A DNA stretch of 64,000 bases from Dysidea avara. Its lineage: Eukaryota; Porifera; Demospongiae; Dictyoceratida; Dysideidae. The position numbers were made by a program, and so were the translations under genes. Below the pieces are notes generated by a model. That model was not told the origin of the DNA and did not search any database. It worked only from the letters and a program-made list of their open reading frames with translations. Positions 11,285-23,000 of this stretch are shown here, in pieces. Numbering within the stretch: the stretch's first letter is position 1; each line of letters starts with the position of its first letter. Location: the NCBI RefSeq assembly GCF_963678975.1, contig NC_089277.1, positions 24,130,672 through 24,194,671 on the forward strand, read 5' to 3'.

Positions 11285-11773
11285 CAGTGTTGGGAGTAAC
11301 GCGTTACGTAACATTATTACTTTTGTGGTAACTAAGTGATATAACGAAACACGCTATAAAAACAGGTAAGTAATATAACTCAAGTTACTTACAAATGTAA
11401 CGCGTTACCTAAGTAATATAGTTACTGTAACGAATCTAATATTACGTAATATTATTACTACAAGTAACGAAGTTACTAATCCCGTTAGTAATCCACTGAG
11501 TAACGCCTAGCCACAACGAAGTAATGAAGCTTATTCACCATGCAGCTTCTTACTTATAACCAAGATTTGCACATTGTCCAACAACGCAATCATGTCACGT
11601 GATAAGGTGGTAGTTTCACACGTGACAGCTTAAGGCTGTGGACACAAAGTAATATAATATATAGTATTATTATAGTTACTTTATTTTATGGGTAATATGT
11701 AACTGTTACTAAATAGTTCAGTTGCAAGTAATATGTAACTAGTTACTTTTAAAAAGTAACTTGCCCAACACTG
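11285..11773. mobile_element. hAT-like MITE, 489 bp, rich in TAACGCGTTAC words
   Basis: The ends are CAGTGTTGGGAGTAACG and AAGTAACTTGCCCAACACTG. The 8-bp duplication TTCTTTAG is exact at 11277-11284 and 11774-11781. The interior is a string of degenerate GTAAC/GTTAC words. A second member in the opposite orientation lies at 39169-39678, inside intron 1 of the second transporter gene. Confidence 0.85.
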
Positions 11774-11952
11774 TTCTTTAGGTATGATGTAACTGAACTA
11801 CTGTCACTAGTCTAATCCCTACCTACAACTCTTGATTCATTATAGAAAGCAAAATTTATTAGCTACTATGATAAAAAATTTTAAATTCTAAAATAGCTAT
11901 AAATCCATTTAGATTCTAAGGGACTACATGTATACTCCCCAGATCCCCTTCT

Positions 11953-12214
11953 ACATATGTGACTGGATTTGCGAAAAGATACCTTTTCCACACATTTTAC
12001 ATACCAGCAAACAAAATGATGTAACACTTGACTCCATAAACTGATTAACTTGCTATTAGTTTCAAAATGCAGCCAGATACGGTAGCTACACTCACGGAAA
12101 AGTTCAGTCAATTATATGAAATGATGAAAAACGTATGAAGCTTCCAAGTTCAAAAAAATGGGTCAAATTTTGTGTGTGAAAAAGGTACCTTTTTGCAAAT
12201 CCGGTCACATATAT
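11953..12214. mobile_element. ~260-bp foldback element, ATATGTGACYGGATTTG ends
   Basis: The left arm ACATATGTGACTGGATTTG and the complement of the right arm (TATATGTGACCGGATTTG) match over about 40 bp, including the AGRTACCTTTTYCACAC continuation. A related but longer element with similar termini is at 29481-30067. It is non-coding. Confidence 0.65.
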
Positions 12215-12779
12215 CTTAGTACTTCCCTCTCTCTTAATTGCCAAACCGTGGAACCCACCCCTAGGGCTATAGGTCATATTTAGGAGGCAGGGACATAGCA
12301 GGGATTTTAAGTTCTTATAGCCCTGCCAGTGCTGGAGAATTTGACATTAAAATTTCACAATTCCCATTCATGCATAATTTGTGTTATGTGGAAGAAAGGA
12401 AACTAAAGCACTATGGAATGATCTTGTGATTTGACAAAAATGACATTTGTATCTTGTTCACCATCTTTGCTGTCTATAAAGATCATAAGATTTGTGAAGA
12501 TTTCAAATTTCATAAGAATCCTAGAAAATAATATTCTGCATGGGCTTGAATAAATTCTTCCAAGGGTAGATGTATTCAAATTCCACCTGCAGTTACAGTG
12601 GAACCTTTATTTAATGGACACTTTGAGCAAGTAATTTTGATGAAAGTTTACTGTTATTATAAAGAGGTTACCCTTTCTCAGAGATAAGAGTGTATTGGTA
12701 TAAAGCTAGGTCTATACATAGGGACCACAAAAGCCGCATTTCCTTTATAAGGAATTTAATGTACACTGTCCTTTACAGG

Positions 12780-13015
12780 GAGGGTCCTTTAAGAGAGGTT
12801 CTCTCTGCTAATTCACCACTTCTATCAGTTTACACAGCTACATTATCCAAGGACTGGATCACTGCAAATATTGTTCCTGTTTTTGAACTTGATCATTTGT
12901 TAAAAATTACCTCCACCAAAATCAGTGATTATCAAGAGGATTGTCTGCTCTAATTATCGTGTCTGCTTTGGAATCATACTATGGAACTCTTGAAAATATT
13001 TATGTGGGTATCATC
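12780..13015 (+). pseudogene. Degraded fragment of a LINE-type reverse transcriptase
   Basis: The frame covering about 12820-12953 reads SVYTATLSKDWITANIVPVF. This resembles the segment just before the NYRPISL motif in many non-LTR retrotransposon reverse transcriptases (W..A.I.P.FK). Past a frameshift the sequence gives NYR at about 12953 and then MELLKIF, matching the expected NYRP...VMEHI order. Frameshifts and stops show it is dead. The family is inferred from motif order alone. The GTGGAACC start at about 12599 resembles the ends of the pogo-like MITE at 49688 but is a separate feature. Confidence 0.45.
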
Positions 13016-13020
13016 AATAG

Positions 13021-14006
13021 CATTTGTATACAGTATAGATGCATGAGTCATGTCATGTCATATTAGCTAGGAAATTATAGGGAGAGCTACAATATACAAT
13101 GTATCAGATTTTGACAAAAACTTAGTGCAAGAGTTAATAATTGTGCAGTGCTTATTACCCCTTAATGCACTGTAGATTTCTAATTATGAATATTTTGTGA
13201 AAAATTGGCCCATAAGTTACAAAATTGACAGTAACTTTGTACTGTATGTTAAATGTTTTCAATAAAAATATAATTTGGTTGACAGTGATCCAGGAGTATA
13301 TGTATTAAAACCTAAAAATGTTTTGCTGAAATCACTATAATCCTTATACATGTAGTATAATAATATAATAACAAAGTTGCATAATGGTTGGGGCTCGGAA
13401 GAGCTTAAATCTACAGTCTTTTAATATAGGGCAATTGCTGGTATATAATGGGAGGGAAACGGCATCAAACACAATGCTATCAGCAGAAGATTATGCACTT
13501 GCTAGGCAGCAAAAATTGCTTAGTTACAGTTTCAAAAATAATCTGGTTAATTGGTTCACACTTTAGTTCACACTTTAGCAAAGGCATCAATCAACATTGT
13601 GCTAGCATAATAGAACAAGATTTTTGTGCAATCTACATGTAAAAAAACTCCATGCAGTGAAACAAAGACTTACTACACAGTGTTACTGCATTTCATATAA
13701 AAGTTTTAATGAACTGAAATCAGTTATTATTTTTCAGTAATTTATAAACTGATTATTTACACTTTGCATGATAAGATCAAATACTCTAATACAGCACGCA
13801 GTCAGGAATACTGATAATACTCTAATAAAACAGTCAGCTCTTGATTATACTTTTGAATGCACAGTTCGAGCATTATATGCTTGATTTTTGAGCAATGCTT
13901 AATAGGCTATTTTCAAAGCACAATTATGGCTCAAGCCTATCAGTGAAATATTTTACAGATTGTGTGACTTGTTCATTAATGTGATAATAGGATAATCTGA
14001 TAATAA
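13021..14006. other. Intergenic, between LINE remnant and transporter gene 1
   Basis: No gene is recognised. Two copies of the dispersed palindromic motif occur at 13775-13838, followed by a GCATTATATGC/GCATAAT-rich tract (about 13865-13920) like that in the hAT-like element at 54099-54546. Confidence 0.4.
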
Positions 14007-14012
14007 TTTATT
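14007..14012 (-). terminator. Putative polyadenylation signal of transporter gene 1
   Basis: TTTATT on the + strand is AATAAA on the gene strand, about 24 nt beyond the gene 1 stop codon. The position is plausible, if close. Confidence 0.35.
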
Positions 14013-14035
14013 ATTCATGAAAATTTGAGAAATGA

Positions 14036-17000
14036 TTAGCTACTGACTCCAATCAAAGATTCCCTTTCACTAGAGTCATTATCATGTATATCATCAGCCA
14101 TCTTGGAAGGACAATACCTCCACTTATAGAATAGTGAGTGTCCATAGTTGTACCAGTAGCCAATACTGAACACTGACTGGTCGGTACCTCCTTCAGGTAC
14201 TGATATAATATTGTATAGGATCAGTCCAAACATGATCACCACAAACCCTCCAATGTAGAATGATGAGAACTGTAGAGGTAAAAAACAAATATAAGCTAGT
14301 GACAAACTGTTTGGCTCTAAATCTGTGAATTGAGTAATGCAACAAGCTTTTGTTCTAATTTGTTTTGTGTTTGCACACATAGTCAATTACAATGTAGAAA
14401 AAATAATGCAAATATTTTATAGTTCCAGTTTGCTATTTAATCAATGTTCTGATGCCCAAAACTTCCTCTGATTTGGACAGCATTTTAATTTACATATGGT
14501 AGACATATATATAATATACAGGGGAAGTGGTCATAGTTTTCACAGCATCCTAAATTGCTGTTACAAAAAACCATGCAGACCCTGCAGAAAAGGGAAGATA
14601 AAAGTTTTAGTGGTCTATAATAATAGTGTATAGTAATCCAGTAGTGTTTTTTACATGGTTTTGCCAATGTACATGTAAACCAGGAAGTCAGGCCTATAGT
14701 CACATACGTGCATGTGCATATTGGGAAGGACTGGGGTGGTTCTGTCTTAAGAATATAGTAATAATTCTCTGCAGAGTTACATGACAGAAGTCACAAGGCA
14801 CTATTAATGTGCTGCAGCAAAAAAAAATACATTGAACGTGACATCTGGTTGTGCACTATATACAAATATAGTACTTCTAACCTTGTCTCCAAATAGATAA
14901 ACTGCAAACATCATACTATACACATTTGTAGTGAGAGTTGAGAGGTTTATAACCATCGATGATGAAAATATTAGGACAAGTGGTTTTACATAATAGTAGC
15001 CAATGTTACAAAGATTGCAGCCCAAAAAGTAGAGAACTATAACACAACGAGAAAATATTGTATATATATAGTCATGCATATGTTTACCAATTCTGTCACA
15101 TTTGTTGCACTGCTTACAGTTACAGGTCACTGTGACTCACTAGCTGGCAGGTCCCATGTCATTTCAACTAAAGTTCTTCGGTCCAAAGTATATCTGTAGT
15201 GAAATCAACATGTGAATTTCTGATATCAAGACATACAGTAGTGTGTTGTGTGTCCAAGAAAACATGGATATAAATTAACATTAAGAAAGAATATGCATTT
15301 TTCATGCATGCATACATAGCTCCATGGTCCCTTGTTGAAAACACATGATTTTTGTATTATTAGCTATTAGCCACCTTCGACACCTCACACTTCTAATTCC
15401 ATGCATCATAATCACTTTTATGCATTTGTGAAATAGGCTTAATTTCTTCATTTTTCCAGGGTCGAAGTACTTTAATAGAACAGTTACCAAGTGGTAAACA
15501 ATGTTGACAAAAAGTTGTCCAAAGTTTGAACCAGGAAGCTCCATACCTAACTCCCAAAACCTTAACCACTGATCACTGTTGTCAGCTGCTCAGCTCACTT
15601 AATTTTTACTTTACACAATCTATATAATTATAATTTCATAGATTTACCAATGGAAAATTTAATTGTATTAGAACTTTCTAGTGGTCCATTAGAAGTTCTC
15701 AAAAACTAATATAATAATATATATGTGAGTGTACTCAAAAAGTAATACATGGTCATCAGACATCATATATACTGTAACAATTGTAATTTCTGTCTGCCAT
15801 ATGTCATCATTAGAAAATTTTGGTACAAACAAGCCCCAAAACCAGTCTATGGATGCATGGGTACAAAAATAGTCAAATAATATAATGTCTGTCCTCCATA
15901 TTCATCATTGTGCCTGTAGCTGCCTGGGTTAACTGTATGTGATTCAAAATTACAGTACTCACAGTTGAATACTTGCAAGTAGTGTTCCACTAAATCCTAA
16001 CATTGCCATGTAATCTATTATACCAATTTCTTCTTTGATCAGGAATTCTTGTCCAACAATACTGATACACTGTGCTAGTGCAGCCATGATGCATAGGAAA
16101 TCCCCTAATATTTCATTGCCTCCTGAAAAAAATAGTTGCATACATGAATATCTGCAAGCTTATGTAAGGAAGTGTTTGGTGTATATGTACTAACTGACAT
16201 GACATTCATGTTGATGGGCTACTATGAATGCATTGGTGGTTGACTGTCTCTTGTATTTCATTTGAGAACATCATCAGTTTCCATGCATATATACAAGCTC
16301 ATGCAATATGTCTCTTCAAGCACTCTCATAATTTTGCACCATGCATAATCCTCATTTTTATTGCTTAATAAACAAATTGTACAAACAAATACACATTGTA
16401 CAATGAATTTATCTATACATTATAATGCCACTTTAAAACTTGGATGCTATGTTAGTATACGTGTTCAACATTATATGTACTCACCAGAATTGCTGCCATC
16501 ACTCTTTGATGACTTCAAATCTTCTAGAATCACTATCACCATTCCAAACGTGCAAACAATCATTGATACATAATGAACTAGTTTGTATCTTGTTCTTATT
16601 AGGAAAGTAGAAAGTAGTACAATCCATACCACACTTGCTCCGTGAATGATGACCTGTTAAGATTTTTTTATTCCATACAGCTACACAGTTGCATATACAT
16701 GCTGTTGTTAAATTTAAACATTTGTTACAGATGTTTCAACTTTGCACGAGCATTGTTAATTTGTGTTGTATACAAAAATGATGCTACTACTATGTATTAA
16801 AAATGTACTATGATATAACATAGTTGCTACAGATGTTCAGTTAACCTCTCTAATCTGACACTTGCACAATCCAGAATGCAGGTCCAATCAAGATGTCATG
16901 TTGTACATAGAAAGCAGCTTCTGTGATATGATACCGACATAAAGTTTAATTCCCTAGGCTTGAAGTCACTCGGGTTTAAATCTCAGTGATCTTACATTAA

Positions 17001-20000
17001 AATAAATGATGACAGTTCTTGAAACATAACAAATTAAAAATTTTAAGCAACAAAGTCTACACTAAAATAGCTGCTATTTAGTAGCAAAGGTTTCATAACA
17101 AGATATCAATGTGAAGTGATGTGATGATCCATGCACTAATCCAACACAATTTATGAAACATTGGAGCTCAAAAAACCTTATTGCTATGCAATTGTGTGCG
17201 CGTATGTGTGCAACGTTCTTTCCAATTAATTCTAATATTCATTTCTCCATGTACGTAGTTGTCATGCAGTGGATTGATAGTCAAAGTTAGAGTGACAGGT
17301 TATTCAACATGTCACTCAATACATAGACCATTCTCTAAACCGCACTTTCTTTGTGAACCCACAGTCAAATTGCTATGCCAATTTAAATCACCTAATGTTT
17401 GTAACCTTACTTTGCTGTAAAACAGTTATAAAGGAGATAACTCCTTTATGGAAAAGACTGGTCATACAACCTTAAATGATGATATTCGGCTTCTCATTCC
17501 CATCTAACACATCATATAATCATACATGACTGGCCATGGGCTTTCAACTGAAAAACAGGCAGGTATACAATATATGGTGCAAACAGATCATAGCTTAGAA
17601 GCTATCAAGTCAAAATTCTGCATTCTATAATTTGTACTCTTCTAAGGGCTGAAAATGCATGGCCATGCGTGATGGCATAAAAACTTACGCGTCAGGGATA
17701 TTTAAAAAAAGTATATATAGAAGGCATCAGGCAAGTTTTATATTATATAGTTATACAATGGCCACGAGTGCTCTGCCTGATATAAATGCACGAGCCTGAG
17801 GGCCGTCAGGCCCGAAGGCAAGTGCGTTTATACTAGAGTTGCACCGATAATCGGTTGAATAATCGGTAACAGCCGATATAAGGTGATTTTGCAAGTATCG
17901 GTATCGGCTACAAAGAGGAAGTTATTTGCCGATAACCTAAACCCACAATCAATCATTAACGACAGTAATAAACATGTGACAGAATTAAAAGAAAGCAGTG
18001 AATGCAGTGGTAAGTGGTAAACATTTATTTGCTGTACTTGTTTATAACTATTTAGGCTTGTTTATGTGTGAATAGTGTGGCTGCAAGGCTATAATAGGCT
18101 GTGTATATTTATCGGCCGCCCACGCAATCAACCAATCACTATTTGGAAAGGGTCTGGAATCCCACCAAAACTCCGTTTGAGAAGCTGACTTAGGTGTTTT
18201 ATAACTACTTGGCTTTCATTTCCATGTAAGGGGTTAGTGGCACACTGGTAGCAAACATTGTAGAATTGGCTGCCCACGCAAGTAATTAAATTATGTTATA
18301 CACGCACATAAACTTTAGATGATTTTTGCTCCTTCTCCCCTGACCTACAGAATAGAAGAATATCGGTAAATATCGGCATATCGGCTACAGGAATGAGTGA
18401 AACATCGGTATCGGTAAAAGTGAAAATATGCATATCGGTGCAACACTAGTTTATACAGGCAGAGCACGAGTGCACGTTGTATAACTGTTATGTACCACTC
18501 ACCTAATAGGTGGGGAGAGTCTCACAAGACAGCTGTAACACTTATAAAGGCCAGGTTTCTAACATCGATTGTGGGTAACCAAGCCGGACGTTGCGATGAC
18601 GTTCCCCCTGCAGTACTGCAGCCACCTGAGATATTGAAAGCTAGTACGCTATGGGTTATATCACTAACCTGCATTCGCTGTTTGACTCTCATCATGTAGT
18701 GCTCAGCATGCCAGCGTGCCATATAGACTAAGCACCAGACTAATCGCCATAGTGATTCTCTCGAGCGAAAAAAAGCAGCTAAATAGAAGGTTTAAGTAAA
18801 CAAAACCTAACTACTAAACGATACTAGTCTAATTCTTACTATTCACACTGGCTAAACTCGAATCTGGTGGCATGACAAAACTGGTTACCACAATCGAACG
18901 TAAAGGGTATTATATTATTTAGAATATATTTGTTTTATTGAGTCATTGTCGAAGTGGACTACAGTTTAATCTGGGCTAAGATGGCACCAGACAAGTATAA
19001 GGTGTATAAGTACATTTATATAAATGTAGACTAGAGTTCAGTGTTGCCACCCGCGTTGGCTTTTTCGATCGTCATTGGCTGCTTGTAAACATTATATGTA
19101 TTGGTGACGTTATGGCCCACAATCGACCTTTACATGTCAGGCTATAAAAGAATTCGAGTGATCTGTGAAGTATCTTTCCACCTATTAGGTGAGGTGTCGT
19201 AGTGGTCTTGGCCACCGGCACTTGTGCTATGCTGCACAAAACCGTAGCCAGTGCAATATCTGTATATTGCACTGCGGTCGGTGCATTATAATGCATAATG
19301 CACTCGTTGTGGTCTACAAAACCGCAACCAGTGCGTTATAAGTTATGATGTACTCGCTGCGGCCTGCAGCAGTGCAATATACAAATTATAGCACTGGCGG
19401 TGCCTTTGAACTGCCCACACAGAGTGGTACATACACATATATACAATCTGGTTTTCAATTTATAATATATATAGCCACAATGTTAATAACAAGAAGAGGC
19501 ATTATGGAGATTTAGGAGATATCTACTGTGCTACAATGATTTTGAGAAAAAGAAGTGGCTACAGCATTAATTGATACTACAATGTGTGGACTATACAGGC
19601 ACTTAAACAGTGTGCTCACCATGTTTATAGTGACTGTGGTGTACCTCAGTCCCAGCACCTGCAAATAAGCTCCTTGCACATCAGCAATCCCTAGTATTAA
19701 AAACTTCCACCAGTTGGCCTTCAGTTTGGCCACAAAGTTTCTTTGCGTTGCCATGCATGGCCCACAAGTTGCTGCAAGTACAAAATATATACCAGCAGCT
19801 AGCGTAGAAGAAATGTCTTGCTCTGTATGATTATCCAGTAGTGTGGCAAACACTCCAAATCCAGTCCAGAGTAAGGCTAACAACTGGCCGGTAATCAGTA
19901 TGTAGAAAAAATGTCTAAATATTGAGCAATAATAGTACATGATTGCGCATGCGACTGATACGTATGTAAGACTGATAGCTACATTATGTATATTAATAAT

Positions 20001-23000
20001 ATGGAGGTAGTGAAAGCAGACTAAATCATGATCAGAAATGCAAGGTGACAGTAAGAGTTCAAAATGGAGTGCAATGTATGCATTTGTCGTATATTACAGC
20101 ATAAAACTCATAAGTATGAAGATCAGCTATAATATCCAAGAAAAAAAAGAGTATTTAGCTGAATAACATTGCATCTCCCTGCATTGAATCTGCTCCTAAA
20201 AACCTGATATTGCAGCTACATCAGTGATTAAGGAACGTTGGACAAAATATTTGAGTTTAAAATACAGAATTCATAGCTAAGGTGTATAATATACTGATAA
20301 ATTGTCTTGTTACAGTACAGTATGAGTGGGACATGGACTTGACTTTTTATTGTCAACTGTAAGTCAAAGGGGCTAAATACATTAGAACAGGTATAGGGAA
20401 AACATGTAGTGCTAGGATTCTTCAGTAGATAAACAGCCCAAAGAAATGATGTAATAACCACCAAGGCAGAGCCAAGGTGATCATTACATCATTCCTGAGG
20501 AGTGTTTATCCAGGCAATTGGAAACAGTGGAAATGGAAAGTGGAAATGGAAAACGGAAATGGTAAAATCGTCATATAAATGTACCCTAGAGTAAAGTTTA
20601 GTGGCCACCTCCTAAAGATCACCTTTCTCATAAAGACCACCTCCATACAATAACCACATTATAATTAGATCTCAAGGCATACTGACCACTTCATGCCCAC
20701 CTTTTATAAAGATCACCTCTTTACAAAGACCACCTCTTCACATTGCAATAATAGCTATCCAAACATCCTATGTCAGACCGCTTTATCAAAACAGCTAAAA
20801 AGACTAGGCTCTTTGTTGATACAGTAGGTTAATATAGTGTACTAGCTACATTTCACTTGCATGGAATATTTTTGTATGACACATTCTGGTACCATAGTAT
20901 TATCTATACTGGTACAAACTAAGCGATGATGGCGCGTATATGACTTGAGTGAAGCGTGGACAAAGAGATGACATTGATGTGAGTCATGAAATACATGTTT
21001 GAAGCTTACCAAATAATTACCATGTCATGATGTCTTTATCAAAGTGACCAAAAAGTGGTCCTTGGCCATTTTTGAGATCTACTTACAATGTGGTCTTTGT
21101 ACAGGGGTGGTCTTTATAAGAAGGTGGTCTTAAGAAGTGGCCACTAAACAAGGGTTTTACTCTAGGGTACATTTATATGACAATATGACCATTTCTGTTT
21201 TCCATTTCCACTTTCCATTTCTGGTTTCCATTTCCACGTTCTACTGAAGAATCCTAGCAATGCATGTCTTAGTAATTTAGACAATGGCCCCTGTAACTGG
21301 AACCTTGCTAGTAACCCACAAGGTTGTACAGATTTCTTATTAGAAAAAAACCTCTGCATACTTTGCAAAGATCAAAGCATTCTCTGAATGCCATTGTCTA
21401 ACTTTATCAGACCACAGCTATATGTTTCTGATCAGGAAAAGAAAAGCAATGTGTGGCACTGCCTCATACAATCTCACATGCACCTGCATGTATCTGACTG
21501 TTTTATTAGACTTTATTGAATGTTCTGTTAGAGTATCTAGATCATTTGTTAACCACTATCCCATGCACTCTATCTTTAGAAGTGGTCCCTCTCCCCTGTG
21601 GGTCTTCAGCCATCTCTCCTACCTTCTCCTATGCTTAGCTATAAACAAGTTAGTTTAATACTTACATACAATTGAGATGATGGGATGATGATATCATAAT
21701 AATAACCAAAACTTTAGGCATGCAATGACACATAGGAATTCAGGTGGAGGATCTGAAACATAAGATCGGCAATAAGTGGCCTACAGTATTCGTATAGAAA
21801 AATATGTAGTGGTGATGGTGTATTTACTACACCAGCGTAGCCTACTACTACATACTAGTAGTGAGAATATGACAATGTCTGACAATCAACCAATTGATGA
21901 TCATCAACCTGATAATGTTCAATGAATCACAAGCAGCAGATGATGGCTACACTCCTAAGTTGACTGATTCTTATCAGGAGAAGATGAAGAGGACTATTCA
22001 GTAGCAATGAAAAGTTGTATCATTATGGTCAGCCAAAAAAACCTTGGAAGGAGAGAGGTATCGGTATCATGAAAATCTTGTAACATACTGTAACTCAACT
22101 GATAAGATACGAGTGCTAATGAAGAGGGATCAGATTTTGAAGATCTGTTGCAAACATTACATAACAGGTGACATGGAACTGACTCCTCTAGCCAACAGTA
22201 ATACCTCATAAACTTGGATGACTTAATTTATTAGACTTCTCTGATGAGAAGACAAAAGTTGAGAAGCTATGTATCAGGTTTAAACTATTAGAAACAGTGC
22301 TCAATCATTTCAGTCTGTATTTACTGAGTGTATTGAAAAGATGAAGAACATTAGTGAGGGTGTGGTCACAGCAAATAAGGAGTCTGATGAATTCAGAAAA
22401 AAGTTTACACTCAAGTGTGGTAGCTGGGAGTATGGTACTTGTCTGAAGAACAAGCCAGTCAATGTGTGGCAGCTATACATGTAATCCCAATGTGGCAACT
22501 TCTATTTAGGTTAGGTAATCCTAAGGCTGCAGCACATGTTGCTGTCAGACCTTCAGTGCTGGTCACTGTAAAGTGCTAATAATAATATAGTAATGTTACT
22601 TCAAGCCAAGGTGTTATGTCTTCGTCTGTAGGCTTCAAGTTACATGGAGGGTTGCCATCTTTCAGCCAAACCATCATAAAACCGTCAGCAGATACTATAA
22701 AATTGATACTGTCAGTCTTGTCATCCTCACATCCTCTACATCCAGGTTGAGGACAAGGTAGTTTGGTATAAAACTTTGGTACTGTTGAGCTAAGGCAATG
22801 TCATCTTGTGATGGCATCAACTCCCCAGTAATAACACAATCTTAACTGTTGTCTGAATGAGCTGTATCTTGGTTGGGCAGGCGTCCTTAAAGCTGTGATG
22901 TTCAGGCCTCCTAGTTTGAATCGTCCTAACTTGAAACCCCTAGCAGTTGGTACAATAGGTGTAGTACTTGTCGTGAAAGCTGTGGCCATCTTAATGTTGG

